Source: Acinetobacter lanii (GTDB lineage: Bacteria > Pseudomonadota > Gammaproteobacteria > Pseudomonadales > Moraxellaceae). Taken from it: DNA of 64,000 nucleotides. The stretch covers positions 868,001 through 932,000 of the forward strand of contig NZ_CP049916.1 of the NCBI RefSeq assembly GCF_011578285.1. Reading direction: 5' to 3'. A program made the translations under genes and the position numbers. Shown here one piece after another: positions 48,030 to 58,089 of this stretch (positions are counted from its first letter, which is position 1; every line of letters begins with the position of its first letter). The notes below the pieces were generated by a model. The model had not been told where the DNA came from, made no database searches, and saw only the letters and a program-made list of their open reading frames with translations.

Positions 48030-48399
48030 ATTCTTCTATTAAGTCTTCAACAATTTTTCTCTGTCCAAAAGTTAAAGATTTTATTTTTACAATTAAATCA
48101 ACATCTTTTGAATTGGCGTTTGCTCGGTTAAAGGTCATCGAACTGTTTGAGTCTTGATCACCAAATCTAAGCCATTGTGTAGAAACGTTTAACCATAGGG
48201 ATAGAATGAGTAGCTTATCTTGATTCGGAATCGCTTTGCCTAGTAACCAATTATTAGCAGATTGTACGCTGACTGGCTGACCAGAATAACGATGATTAAA
48301 TTCTCTGGATAAGTAAGTCGGACTAATTGGATGTTTAGCTTGAGTAAGGGCTTGTTTTAAACGTAATGAAAAAGCAATTTTTTCGTCAAGATTACTCAT
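48016..48399 (-). CDS. Small HTH-like transcriptional regulator
   Basis: 127 residues from the ATG at 48399; the frame extends 10 codons upstream without a better start. The N-terminal half (FSLRLKQALTQ, LSREFNHRY, VSVQSANNWLLGKAIPNQDKLLILSLWL) reads like a lambda-repressor/XRE helix-turn-helix, where NNWLLGKAIP is the recognition helix region. The C-terminal half is short and helical. Targets unknown; it is divergent from the YadA-like gene, which it might regulate. Confidence 0.75.
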   Translation of the reverse strand: MSNLDEKIAFSLRLKQALTQAKHPISPTYLSREFNHRYSGQPVSVQSANNWLLGKAIPNQDKLLILSLWLNVSTQWLRFGDQDSNSSMTFNRANANSKDVDLIVKIKSLTFGQRKIVEDLIEEFSKC

Positions 48400-48737
48400 A
48401 TATCGCAATTTAAGAATAGAAAATATCAAATTATTTTAACTGAATTTTAAATTTTTACATGTGAATTTTTGTAGATTGGATAAAAATTAGTGGACTATTC
48501 AGTTTGTTTTTTAACCCATTAAATTTAAATTATTAATATTTAATTAATTTAGTTAAAAAATAAGCTAAAGATTTAATAAAAACCGATTGAAATCATGGTA
48601 TCAATCAAGTGATTTGTATAAATCAAAAATTGAATATTTTTATTTTTAAATATTTTTAATAAACAATTGCTTATATAATAATTAATAAGATCATTTTGTT
48701 TTAATCAATTAAAAATTGAAAATAAATCAAAAATTGA
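48400..48737. other. Very AT-rich region upstream of the YadA-like gene
   Basis: About 340 bp, by eye well above 75 % A+T, with repeated AAATCAAAAATTGA-type words (48622-48636 and 48724-48738). No gene. Such DNA is typical of H-NS-bound silenced promoters; that is inference. Confidence 0.5.
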
Positions 48738-48767
48738 TTGATATTAGTGTTTCAATTTGTATATGAT
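48738..48767 (+). promoter_or_regulatory. Candidate promoter of the YadA-like gene
   Basis: TTGATA (48738-48743), an 18-bp spacer and TATGAT (48762-48767) predict a transcript with about 130 nt of leader. Confidence 0.6.
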
Positions 48768-48844
48768 TAGCCCGTAACCGCGCTGGTGGTTGGTCATGAA
48801 TGGTAAAGACTCAAGAAAACCATACATCCGAAAAAAGTTTTGCT

Positions 48845-48874
48845 GGTTTGCATCGATCCTAGGGTGAACCAGTC
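48845..48874 (+). promoter_or_regulatory. Hairpin in the long 5' leader of the YadA-like gene
   Basis: CTGGTT pairs with AACCAG around an 18-nt loop, about 30 nt before the start codon, in an otherwise GC-richer leader (48771-48880). It could stabilise the mRNA or control translation. Confidence 0.45.
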
Positions 48875-48903
48875 TTTTTATAAAAACTGAAGGGAAAATT
48901 TAA

Positions 48904-50850
48904 ATGAAATTCCAAAAAACGCTTTTAGCAGCAAGCTTAGCAATCGCAGCAGCATCAACAGTAAACGCAGCAGTTGTTTCTCAACAAGCAATTCCAGTAC
49001 AGGTGACTGAAAATTTAGCAAATTCTAAATATGTATTTAGTGATTTAGAATATGTTGATGCTAATGATCTTAGCACTGGTGTATATGCAGTACAGGCTCC
49101 TGTACATAGTGAATTAGCTTCAACTTATAATAAAAATGTAAATGGTGAAGTTCGAGTTGCAAATGATTATTTACCTGAATTAAGTACTATTCTTAATGGT
49201 ACTCGTGAGGTTGGTATTGATTTAGGCTCTCAATCTGTAAGCGGTGTTGGTAACGCTGGTTCAGCTGTAAAATATGACGTATTCAAATATACAGGTGAGA
49301 ATGGTCAAGTTGTATATCGCTTCCAAAACCCAACTACTGGAAAATACATTGACGGTTTCTTCCGTAATGATGGCAATGGCAACCTTGTTGAATATACTGG
49401 CGCTGTAGACTTGAACTCACTACAAAAAGGTGGTCAGATCGATGGTCGTACAGGCTCTACAACAAATTCAGGCTTCGAAAATAAAGTTATCAATGGTGAG
49501 CACGTACTTTACGGTTATCAAGGTGCAACTTTGACTACAGCAGGAAGTGTTGATGGTACTATCGTTGCTCCAGATGGTTCTAACACTGAAGAATATGTAG
49601 GTGGTACATTTGGTAAAGTAAATGCTGCTGCTGGTGATATTCGTTATGTTCAGTCAGGTATCATCGCTAATACTGGCGATTATTCAAATGGCCTGAATGG
49701 AGATGGTTATCTAGATCCTTCAAAAAATATTTATGGTGTAAGTGCACGTGACAATAATAATGTAACTATGCTTACAGGCAATGGTATTGCTCTAGCAGAT
49801 TTAAGCTCTGCTGGTAGTCTCCAAACTGACGGCAGTGTTGCTAATCGTACATTAATTAAGCAAGATGTTGGTGGTGTACAAAAAACTCGTGAATATTCAG
49901 TTGACGGTAAGCGCGTTTTAGAAGTTTACAATGATGATGCTGGACGTGAACTAGCTTCTCAATACTACGAAATTATTGGTAATGGTGCAGACTTAGCTGA
50001 ATGGAATGGTTCTACTCCAGTAGCGGGTTCTCATATTAAAACTGGTACTGCAGCTTATACATCTGGTACTTTTGATGTAAATAAAGTTCACAACACTGTA
50101 ACTAATAAAAATGTAACGTATAGCGAGACTAAACAAGTTGTTGTACAACAACAAGTTAAAGCTGGTATTACTAACCCGAATGCTGCAACGACTGATATTG
50201 ATAAAACTTTCAGTGAAGCACCAACTTCTGAAACAACACAGTATGTTTCTACAGGTGTAATCAAAGAAAACAGTGGTTCAAATGTTTATGGTACAGAAGT
50301 AGTTAAGAAAGTAACTGCTGATGGTAAAACAACAGAAGAAAAAACAACGATCACTGCTTCTGGTATTGACACTACAGGCGTAATCAATGCAGCTGACTAC
50401 CAAATTGGTGGTGTAAGTATTGTTGATGGTATTAAAACTTCTGTAGATTCAGCAGTAGCTGATGCTTCTCAAGCAATTGATGCTAAAGTTGCTGAAGTAG
50501 ATGAGAAAATCGTTGAAGTTGATTCACGTTTAACTCAATTTAATGCAGACGCAGCTAAAATCAACGGTCGTGTTGATCAATTGAATAACCGTATTGATGA
50601 CGTAGAGAAAACTGCTTACCGTGGTGTTGCAATTGCTTTAGCTGCTCAACAAGCAATTCCTAACTTAGGTGCTGGTCAAACTGCTGTATTCGGTGGTGCT
50701 GGTGTATATGAAAGCGAAGGCGCTGGTGCTTTAGGTCTTGCTACTGTACTTAAAGACGGTCGTACATCATTCAGCGGTGCAATCGGTGTTGCTGGTGGCG
50801 GTGAAGTCGGTGGTCGTGTTGGTGTAGCTTACGTGTTCGGCGGTAAATAA
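48904..50850 (+). CDS. YadA-anchored outer-membrane protein (trimeric autotransporter-like)
   Basis: 648 residues. Signal peptide MKFQKTLLAASLAIAAASTVNA; a ~520-residue passenger; a helical stalk rich in hydrophobic heptads (~510-575: DAKVAEVDEKIVEVDSRL, NGRVDQLNNRIDDVEK); then a ~75-residue beta region (TAYRGVAIALAAQQAIPNL, FSGAIGVAGGGEVGGRVGVAYVFGGK) matching the YadA anchor, which trimerises in the outer membrane. The passenger lacks the usual YadA head repeats and is rich in Asn, Gly, Thr and Tyr. The protein ends in Lys rather than the aromatic residue typical of barrel proteins. An adhesin role is inferred. Confidence 0.83.
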   Translation: MKFQKTLLAASLAIAAASTVNAAVVSQQAIPVQVTENLANSKYVFSDLEYVDANDLSTGVYAVQAPVHSELASTYNKNVNGEVRVANDYLPELSTILNGTREVGIDLGSQSVSGVGNAGSAVKYDVFKYTGENGQVVYRFQNPTTGKYIDGFFRNDGNGNLVEYTGAVDLNSLQKGGQIDGRTGSTTNSGFENKVINGEHVLYGYQGATLTTAGSVDGTIVAPDGSNTEEYVGGTFGKVNAAAGDIRYVQSGIIANTGDYSNGLNGDGYLDPSKNIYGVSARDNNNVTMLTGNGIALADLSSAGSLQTDGSVANRTLIKQDVGGVQKTREYSVDGKRVLEVYNDDAGRELASQYYEIIGNGADLAEWNGSTPVAGSHIKTGTAAYTSGTFDVNKVHNTVTNKNVTYSETKQVVVQQQVKAGITNPNAATTDIDKTFSEAPTSETTQYVSTGVIKENSGSNVYGTEVVKKVTADGKTTEEKTTITASGIDTTGVINAADYQIGGVSIVDGIKTSVDSAVADASQAIDAKVAEVDEKIVEVDSRLTQFNADAAKINGRVDQLNNRIDDVEKTAYRGVAIALAAQQAIPNLGAGQTAVFGGAGVYESEGAGALGLATVLKDGRTSFSGAIGVAGGGEVGGRVGVAYVFGGK

Positions 50851-50871
50851 TTTCATTACACAATGAAGTTT

Positions 50872-50904
50872 AAAAAATCCCCACTTTAAGTGGGGATTTT
50901 TTTT
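50872..50904 (+). terminator. Terminator of the YadA-like gene
   Basis: AAAAATCCCCACTT/AAGTGGGGATTTTT hairpin followed by further U. Confidence 0.95.
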
Positions 50905-51123
50905 AGCCAATATGATTAAGACGTTTGATCGATTTAATGTTTTCAATATATTTAGAATAAATCACTGAACTTTATATAAAAATTAAATCTAATTTTACTC
51001 TTAGAAGAGGAATTTGGAGTAATGTGTTAATTTTTTTTTAAATATCAGGCAAAATAGCAAAGCATACTTGAACAACAAGCCATTCTAAAATTTTAACAAT
51101 ATCAGATAAATAAGAGAGAAGAA

Positions 51124-52551
51124 ATGAAAGCGTTATCCCTCGCTTTATTGATGAGTTTAAGCAGTCTTGCATTTGCTCAGGCAGACGTCAGCATTCAATC
51201 CAATGTTTCAAAGGCACAGTCAGGTTTTTATAACTACCAATTTGGTCCATATAAAATTGTGGCTTTACAAGATGGCAGCAATCAATTAAATCGTGAGCTT
51301 TTTAATCAAAATATTTCTAATGAAGAACGTACCGCGCTTTTTCAGCAACTGAATATTGAAAATACTTTAGCAACATCGGTAAATGCTTTTTTAATTGATG
51401 ATGGGCATTCCTTAATGTTGGTCGACAGTGGGGCAGCCAGTTGTTTTGGAGATCATTTGGGTTCTGTCGCAAAGAACATTGAAGCAGTGGGCTATAAACT
51501 GTCCAATATTCAAACCGTATTTTTAACCCATCTACATCCGGATCATGTTTGTGGTATCAGCAACGCAGGTAAGGCGGTGTTTCCACTGGCAACATTGTAT
51601 GTACATGAAGATGAAAGCAAATATTGGCTTGATCCAAATACAGTGACCACACTGCCAAGCGCATCGCAACAAAAATTTAAACAAACGGTTATACATATTC
51701 AACAAGCGATTGAACCCTATCAAAAAACCTCAAGTTTTCGAACCTTTAAAGATGGTGCGGTGATCAACGGGTTAGAGGTGATTAATACCACAGGTCACAC
51801 GCCGGGACATCGTAGTTTTAAATTGGTGAGTGGCGATCAAACGCTCGTCTTCTTGGGGGATGTTGTACATTCACATCAGTTGCAATTTGAACAACCGAAA
51901 CTGTCTGTTGATTTTGATACCGATCCAGTCAAAGCATCGGAAACACGAATCAAAACCTTTGATGCGTTGGCACTGAATAAATCGGTGGTGGCTGCTGCGC
52001 ATTTGCCTTTCCCAGGGATTGGTCAGATTGCGTTAAATGGAAACTTGAAATATAAATGGATGCCGCTAGGCTCACCTGCAACACCTGCAACACCTGCAAC
52101 ACCTGCAACACCTGCAACACCTGCAACACCTGCAACACCTGCAACACCTGCAACACCTGCAACACCTGCAACACCTGCAACACCTGCAACACCTGCAACA
52201 CCTGCAACACCTGCAACACCTGCAACACCTGCAACACCTGCAACACCTGCAACACCTGCAACACCTGCAACACCTGCAACACCTGCAACACCTGCAACAC
52301 CTGCAACACCTGCAACACCTGCAACACCTGCAACACCTGCAACACCTGCAACACCTGCAACACCTGCAACATCTGCATTGATAAATCCTTCGGCTGAGAA
52401 AGCTTTACCCGAAGTGGTGGAGGTTGCAAATGGTACAGTGGCTGAACCTGTAGTAAATGAAACAGTTAAAAAAGTCAGTGAATCCACCAACATCTCGATT
52501 CAAGAATCCATTCGTAAAGAAGTGACTCATACAACTGAAGCAACTCAGTAA
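51124..52551 (+). CDS. Secreted metallo-beta-lactamase-fold hydrolase with (Pro-Ala-Thr)33 tract
   Basis: 475 residues. Signal peptide [20 protein letters not shown]. The MBL domain spans ~30-310, with the zinc motif [10 protein letters not shown], the second His in [10 protein letters not shown] and the Asp in FLGDVVHS; overall shape resembles the lactonase/alkylsulfatase-like MBL proteins exported to the periplasm. After residue ~317 comes a perfect PAT tripeptide repeat (33 copies) and a ~60-residue charged tail. Pro/Ala/Thr tracts usually act as stiff spacers, so the tail may be held away from the enzyme or threaded through the cell wall. Substrate unknown. Confidence 0.85.
   Translation: MKALSLALLMSLSSLAFAQADVSIQSNVSKAQSGFYNYQFGPYKIVALQDGSNQLNRELFNQNISNEERTALFQQLNIENTLATSVNAFLIDDGHSLMLVDSGAASCFGDHLGSVAKNIEAVGYKLSNIQTVFLTHLHPDHVCGISNAGKAVFPLATLYVHEDESKYWLDPNTVTTLPSASQQKFKQTVIHIQQAIEPYQKTSSFRTFKDGAVINGLEVINTTGHTPGHRSFKLVSGDQTLVFLGDVVHSHQLQFEQPKLSVDFDTDPVKASETRIKTFDALALNKSVVAAAHLPFPGIGQIALNGNLKYKWMPLGSPATPATPATPATPATPATPATPATPATPATPATPATPATPATPATPATPATPATPATPATPATPATPATPATPATPATPATPATPATPATPATPATPATSALINPSAEKALPEVVEVANGTVAEPVVNETVKKVSESTNISIQESIRKEVTHTTEATQ
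52075..52371 (+). repeat. 33 perfect copies of a 9-bp repeat (CCTGCAACA)
   Basis: 297 bp without a single mismatch, coding PAT. Because the unit is 9 bp, copy-number change alters protein length but never the frame. All three forward frames and two reverse frames are open across it, producing spurious ORFs. Confidence 0.97.
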
Positions 52552-52568
52552 TGCTAAAACATGAATCT

Positions 52569-52597
52569 TAAAAAAAGAGGCGATTCGCCTCTTTTTT
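52569..52597. terminator. Bidirectional terminator
   Basis: AAAAAAGAGGCG/CGCCTCTTTTTT between the MBL gene and the convergent phosphodiesterase gene. Confidence 0.95.
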
Positions 52598-52613
52598 ATT
52601 GGGGTATGAAAAT

Positions 52614-53771
52614 TCAAGGTTTCGTTGCAGACTTTAAATATGCAGTTAATGCCTGTCGAGCCAATGCAGGATCATCGGTAAATACACCATCAACACCCGC
52701 TTGAAAGAAGCGTTGTAATTCTTTAAGTGAGCCTGATGCACAGCGTTCCTCAATGACGTCATTACAGCGGTGATAGGCAGACAAAAAGCCATTTTCAGGT
52801 CGAAAAGTATAGGGATGCACTTTTAATCCTACCGCATGTGCATCTTGAATAAAGCTCGTAGTAGCGTTGGCATCGCTGTTGGAAAAGATATAAGTTTTAC
52901 TCGGTCCCACGCCATCGGCATAACTTGCGATGTCTTTAAGTCCAGAAGCCAAAGCTAAATCAAGATAATTTTTTGGATTGCCTGATGCAACAAAATCGGC
53001 AGGAGAGGCTGTAGGTGAATCTAAAAGTTGAATAATTTTTGCATTTTTTAGGCTTTTGTGAAGACTCAATTGTTGCCTGAAATATTTCAAATTCGCCACT
53101 TCAAAAGACTGTAAATAGATCGGTGCAATTTCACGGGTATAACTGTATTTGGCTAAGGTCTTAAGTAAGGCATCTTCCATCGCCAAGCCATTTTTTTGGA
53201 AATAGCTGGGATGTTTGGTTTCAATATATAAGCCGACAACTTTCCCGGTTTTTTGATAGTTTTTTTCAGCCAATTGAATAATTTCATCTAAAGTCGGAAT
53301 AGTGAATTGATCATTGTATTGGGTGTTGGCAGTCCGATATTCAGGAATACGTTCGCGCGCACGAACATTTTGATTCAGTTCATTATAACTGAAGTCTTCA
53401 GTGAACCATCCTTTTAAGGTCACACCATCAATAACTTTGCTTTTTTCACGATCTTTAAATTGGGCTAAAGTGCTGATATTGGTGGTGCCACCAATTTCAT
53501 TTTCATGACGTGCGACCAAAATGCCATCCTTAGTGGACACCAAATCCGGTTCAATAAAATCAGCACCATCATCCATGGCTTTTTGATACGCTGCTAAAGT
53601 ATGTTCAGGACGCAGCGCACTGGCACCACGGTGACCGACAATGATAATTTTAGCTTCTGTATGGGGTGGGGTTGCTGGATTTGAACTTTGATCTGAATCA
53701 TGATCATCGTCATTACAGCCATTTAAAAGGGCTAAAAGACAAAGACTGAGGGCAATTTTTTTTATCATCAT
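52614..53771 (-). CDS. Glycerophosphodiester phosphodiesterase, lipoprotein
   Basis: 385 residues, GlpQ-like. Signal MMIKKIALSLCLLALLNGC with a lipobox at Cys19, followed by an acidic DDDHDSD linker. The GDPD barrel shows VGHRGASALRPEHTLAAYQKAM (catalytic His), DFIEPDLVSTKDG (metal ligands) and VARHENEIGGTTN, with the C-terminal GVDGVFTDDPALA. It hydrolyses glycerophosphodiesters from phospholipids to glycerol-3-phosphate. Location is periplasmic, membrane-anchored. Confidence 0.93.
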   Translation of the reverse strand: MMIKKIALSLCLLALLNGCNDDDHDSDQSSNPATPPHTEAKIIIVGHRGASALRPEHTLAAYQKAMDDGADFIEPDLVSTKDGILVARHENEIGGTTNISTLAQFKDREKSKVIDGVTLKGWFTEDFSYNELNQNVRARERIPEYRTANTQYNDQFTIPTLDEIIQLAEKNYQKTGKVVGLYIETKHPSYFQKNGLAMEDALLKTLAKYSYTREIAPIYLQSFEVANLKYFRQQLSLHKSLKNAKIIQLLDSPTASPADFVASGNPKNYLDLALASGLKDIASYADGVGPSKTYIFSNSDANATTSFIQDAHAVGLKVHPYTFRPENGFLSAYHRCNDVIEERCASGSLKELQRFFQAGVDGVFTDDPALARQALTAYLKSATKP

Positions 53772-54035
53772 GAACTCTGATTGTGTTGTTTGATCTGAGT
53801 ATGGACTGGGCTGTTTTTCAAATTGATGACAGGTCTATGATGGAGACGTTAAATAGGATGGAAGAGCATCTAGATTCTGAAAAATGATCTTCATATTTTC
53901 TCCTTAATTGCCTCAATCTAAAGACTTTCTGTTATTTTTCTTGTGTTTTGAACAGGAGTCACGGAAGATCATTCTGTTTGTTATATTTTGTATAGATAGA
54001 AATTTTTCCACTCAATTGATTGTGAAATTAAAATA

Positions 54036-57000
54036 ATGCTCTCTAAGTTTTTTATTGAACGTCCTATCTTTGCTGGTGTGCTTGCGATTTTCGTAATGGC
54101 CATAGGCCTGTTTTCGGTACTGAATTTACCGATTGAACGTTATCCCGATATTGCACCGCCACGAATTGCGATTAGCACCAGTTATTCCGGCGCGGATGCT
54201 GAAACCGTAGAGGAAAGTGTTACCCAAGTTTTAGAACAACAAATTAAAGGCTTGGATCATCTGCTGTATTTCAGTTCAAGCAGTGACTCGAACGGACGGA
54301 GTCGGATCAATATCAGCTTTGAAAATGGGACCGATCCTGATACTGCACAGGTACAAGTGCAAAACTCGATTAACAGCGTACTCAATCGTTTACCTGAAGA
54401 CGTACAACGACAGGGCGTGAATGTACTGAAATCCTTGGGTGATACCCATATGGTGATCGGGCTGTATGATGAAACCGGCAAAAGCAACAATATCGAATTG
54501 TCTGACTATTTACTGACCCATTTAGAGTCTGAAATTGCCCGTGTAGAGGGGGTGGGTGAGGTTGATGTTTTTGGTTCACAATTTGCCATGCGAATATGGC
54601 TAGATCCGAATAAACTGCGCCAATTCAAACTCATTCCCAGTGACATTCAACGTGCGGTTGAATCACAAAATACTCAGGTGGCTGCCGGAGGGGTAGGCGA
54701 GTTACCGGTTGCTTCAGAGCAGTATTTAAATGCCAAAGTGACCTCAGGTTCACGCTTAAAAACGGTTGATGAATTTAATCACATCATTATTAAAGCCACT
54801 CAATCGGGTGAATACGTTTATTTAAAAGATGTGGCTCGGGTGGAGTTGGGTGCAGAAAATTATCAAGCCTATAACACCATTAATGGTTTTCCATCTTCAG
54901 GTATGGCGGTGTCTTTGGCCTCAGGTGCCAATGCGATTGAAACCTCGAAACTGATTAAACAGACCGTCGATCATTTTTCTCATCAGTTGCCTAAAGGCTA
55001 CAAAATGGTTTATCCAAGTGATAATACGCCCTTTGTAGAAGAATCGATTCATGAGGTGATCAAAACCTTATTTGAAGCGATTCTGTTGGTGATTGTGGTG
55101 ATGTTCCTGTTCTTACAGAATTGGCGTGCCACGCTCATTCCTGCAATTACCGTCCCTGTGGTGATTTTAGGCACCATGGCGGTGCTGTATCTGTTTGGTA
55201 TGAGCATCAATACCTTAACTTTATTTGCTTTGGTACTCGCCATTGGTTTGTTGGTCGATGATGCGATTGTGGTGGTGGAAAACGTCGAACGTTTGATGCA
55301 GGAACAGCAACTCTCTGCCAAACAAGCCTCGATTGAATCGATGCAAGAGATCAGTGGGGCATTGATCGGGATCACCTTGGTGTTAACTGCAGTATTTATC
55401 CCGATGGCTTTTTTTGGTGGTTCGACCGGCGTGATTTATCGTCAGTTTTCCATCACTTTGGTTACGGCGATGGCGATTTCATTGGCAGTGGCATTAATTT
55501 TAACACCAGCCCTATGCGCCATTATTTTAAAGCCCTCGCATACAGCTTATACCTGGGCAACTCGATTTAATGGTTTTTTAGATGCGCTTAAAACCCGTTA
55601 TATCAAACTCTCAAGCTTAAGCATTCAGCATCGCTTGATCACCATCGTGATTGCTTTGGCTTTGGTGACTGTATTTGGATTGTTTTATCGGATTTTACCG
55701 ACCAGTTTTTTACCCAGCGAAGATCAAGGTACATTGAGTGTACAAGTAACTTTGCAAGACAATGCACCCATGACGAAAACCATTGCCATGGGTGAGGAAG
55801 TACGTTCTTACTTCTTAGAGCAAGAAAAGGCCAATGTTGAATTGGTGATGTTGCGCTATGGACGTAACCGTTCAGGTACAGGTCAGCATTTGGCACAAGG
55901 CTTTATTAAGCTCAAACATTGGGATGATCGTTCGGGGCAAGAAAACAGTGCCGATGCGATTCGTGAACGTGCGTTGAAGCATTTTAAAAATAGTCAAAAT
56001 GCCAAAGTGATGATCACCATGCCACCGGTGGTCAATGGTTTGGGTGATACCAATGGCGTAAATTTATGGCTACGTGATATTGATGGTCAAGGTCGTAATG
56101 TACTGGGTGAAAAATTTAATCAGCTCAAGTCTGAAGCTGAAAAATTTAAAGCCTTTGAAAACTTAGGCAAAAAAGCTGCACCTGATAAAGCCAAGCTTGA
56201 GGTGAAAATCGATCAAAAGGCGGCAATGGCATCCAACTTGGCTATTTCGGACATTAATAGTACCTTGTCTGCAGCTTTGGGGGGAAAATACATCAATGAC
56301 TTTATTGATCGTGGACGCATTAAAAAAGTCATGATGCAAAGCGATGCGCTGTATCGTGCCAAACCTGAAGATTTAGAGTATTGGACGGTGCGTAACAGCA
56401 ATGGTGAGATGGTGCCGTTTACCACTTTCTCACAAGTGTCTTGGAATGGTGGTCCTGAAATTGTCAATCGTTTCAATGGCTATACCGCAATTGAACTTGA
56501 AGCCGACAAAGCCAAAGGTGCGAGTACCGGTCAAGCGATGCAGGAAATCACTACGATGGTGGAAGGTGTTTCAGGGGTCGACTTGGCATGGAGTGGCATG
56601 GCTTTTGAGGAGCAAAAATCCAGTAATCAGTCTTTCTTACTGTATATGGTGTCGATTGGCTTTATCTTCCTGTGCTTAGCAGCACTGTATGAAAGTTGGA
56701 GTATTCCGACCGCGGTAATGAGTGCCATTCCACTCGGCATTGGCGGTAATATCCTGTTTAGTTATTTTGCCGGCTTTCCCAATGATATTTATTTCCAAAT
56801 TGCACTGCTCACCACCATTGGTCTGTCATGTAAAAATGCCATTTTGATTGTGGAATTTGCCTATTTAGCACAACAGCGGGGGCAGGGTATCATTCAAGCC
56901 GCACTTGAAGGGGCAAGCCTACGCTTACGCCCGATTCTGATGACCTCTTTGGCTTTTGGTGCAGGGATTATTCCATTGGTGTTTGCCTTTGGTGCTGGCG

Positions 57001-57143
57001 CTGCAAGCCGTCAAGAAATTGGGATTAGCGTTTTAGGTGGGGTGATCTTTGCCACCATTTTGGTGTTGATCTTTATTCCCTTTATGTATGTGTTAGTGCG
57101 TTCAATCTTTAAGGTAAAAGCCAGCGAAACTGGATGTGAATAA
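54036..57143 (+). CDS. RND-family efflux permease (HAE1 type), without partner genes
   Basis: 1,035 residues, typical for inner-membrane AcrB/AdeJ-like pumps. It begins SKFFIERPIFAGVLAI; TM1 is followed by the porter domain, then TM2-6 with the proton-relay pair in LAIGLLVDDAIVVVENVERL, the second porter domain and TM7-12 (TIGLSCKNAILIVEFA carries the relay Lys). No membrane-fusion or outer-membrane channel gene lies beside it, so it must borrow partners encoded elsewhere. No clear ribosome-binding site. Substrate cannot be told. Confidence 0.93.
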   Translation: MLSKFFIERPIFAGVLAIFVMAIGLFSVLNLPIERYPDIAPPRIAISTSYSGADAETVEESVTQVLEQQIKGLDHLLYFSSSSDSNGRSRINISFENGTDPDTAQVQVQNSINSVLNRLPEDVQRQGVNVLKSLGDTHMVIGLYDETGKSNNIELSDYLLTHLESEIARVEGVGEVDVFGSQFAMRIWLDPNKLRQFKLIPSDIQRAVESQNTQVAAGGVGELPVASEQYLNAKVTSGSRLKTVDEFNHIIIKATQSGEYVYLKDVARVELGAENYQAYNTINGFPSSGMAVSLASGANAIETSKLIKQTVDHFSHQLPKGYKMVYPSDNTPFVEESIHEVIKTLFEAILLVIVVMFLFLQNWRATLIPAITVPVVILGTMAVLYLFGMSINTLTLFALVLAIGLLVDDAIVVVENVERLMQEQQLSAKQASIESMQEISGALIGITLVLTAVFIPMAFFGGSTGVIYRQFSITLVTAMAISLAVALILTPALCAIILKPSHTAYTWATRFNGFLDALKTRYIKLSSLSIQHRLITIVIALALVTVFGLFYRILPTSFLPSEDQGTLSVQVTLQDNAPMTKTIAMGEEVRSYFLEQEKANVELVMLRYGRNRSGTGQHLAQGFIKLKHWDDRSGQENSADAIRERALKHFKNSQNAKVMITMPPVVNGLGDTNGVNLWLRDIDGQGRNVLGEKFNQLKSEAEKFKAFENLGKKAAPDKAKLEVKIDQKAAMASNLAISDINSTLSAALGGKYINDFIDRGRIKKVMMQSDALYRAKPEDLEYWTVRNSNGEMVPFTTFSQVSWNGGPEIVNRFNGYTAIELEADKAKGASTGQAMQEITTMVEGVSGVDLAWSGMAFEEQKSSNQSFLLYMVSIGFIFLCLAALYESWSIPTAVMSAIPLGIGGNILFSYFAGFPNDIYFQIALLTTIGLSCKNAILIVEFAYLAQQRGQGIIQAALEGASLRLRPILMTSLAFGAGIIPLVFAFGAGAASRQEIGISVLGGVIFATILVLIFIPFMYVLVRSIFKVKASETGCE

Positions 57144-57199
57144 CATTTTTGAAGATTAAATTCGACGCACAATCTAAACCAAGTAACTTAACGTATAAC

Positions 57200-57231
57200 G
57201 CCTCAGTCATCGCAAATGCTGAGGCTTTTTT
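57200..57231 (+). terminator. Terminator of the RND gene
   Basis: GCCTCAG/CTGAGGC stem and six U. Confidence 0.85.
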
Positions 57232-57405
57232 AAAAGTTTTAGGCTTCAATAGGGCAGAGATATGCATTCAAAACTCAATTCAATGCTTTAAATAGATATA
57301 AGAACAGGCTGACTTGACTTAAGCACTGATTCATCTTTAGAAAATCATATTGATTGCTAGCCTAAAACACGCTATTAAAGGACTAAAGACCTAGAACAGA
57401 CTGAT

Positions 57406-57987
57406 ATGCCCCAACAAAAAAAATTATCTCAAGCTGAAGTGATTCGTTTAGAACGCGATTTGGCAAAATTTGCCAATATGATGGACTCTGTGGTGCGGAT
57501 TCCATTTACCAAACAAGGGGTGGGTGCAGATGCCGCACTCAGTACCATTCCCGTTGCAGGAGATATCGCAGGCTTTGTGCTGACCTGCTACGCCGTGGTC
57601 AAAGCCAAACAGATTGGTGTGCCACAAGAGAAACTCAATGGTGTGATTAAATTGGCGGTCATGGATGCAGTGGTCGGTTTTATTCCGGTCGCTGGAACCT
57701 TGTTTGATATTTTTATCCGTCCGAGTCGTAAAGCGTTAGACGTTGTTCATGAGCATATTCGCACAGAATATCAAATCCACAGTGAAGATCATGTGGTGCA
57801 CCCATTTTTGCATGAAAAATTGGAACAGAAGCAACAGCAATCGGCTTTTTGGCGTAACCCAATCATTGCTTGGTTGTGGCTACATATACCGGATTTATTG
57901 GGTGCAATTGTGATTGTGGCTTTATTGCTGGCGACTTGGTTCGGTGGGGTTGCCTTATGGGAATGGATGCAAAATATGCATCATTAA
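57406..57987 (+). CDS. DUF4112 membrane protein
   Basis: 193 residues. The DUF4112 signature is recognised from LDRDLAKFANMMDS-like LERDLAKFANMMDSVVRIP, DAALSTIPVAGDIAGFV and MDAVVGFIPVAGTLFDIF. Two short hydrophobic segments are followed by a C-terminal transmembrane helix (LLGAIVIVALLLATWF). Function unknown. Confidence 0.85.
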   Translation: MPQQKKLSQAEVIRLERDLAKFANMMDSVVRIPFTKQGVGADAALSTIPVAGDIAGFVLTCYAVVKAKQIGVPQEKLNGVIKLAVMDAVVGFIPVAGTLFDIFIRPSRKALDVVHEHIRTEYQIHSEDHVVHPFLHEKLEQKQQQSAFWRNPIIAWLWLHIPDLLGAIVIVALLLATWFGGVALWEWMQNMHH

Positions 57988-58027
57988 AATCTTCTTTCAA
58001 CATTAAAGATCAAATTGTAATTCCAAT

Positions 58028-58057
58028 AAAAAGAAGCCTCACATTGAGGCTTCTTTT
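58028..58057. terminator. Bidirectional terminator between DUF4112 gene and htpX
   Basis: AAAAGAAGCCTC/GAGGCTTCTTTT stem. Confidence 0.9.
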
Positions 58058-58089
58058 ATGACACTTTAAACGCTCATCAACACTGGCTC

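Noticed and set aside
51950..52493. ORFs with CNT, LQV and AGV repeats over the PAT tract
   Set aside because: Spurious frames created by a 9-bp repeat; the MBL frame has the signal peptide and zinc motifs.
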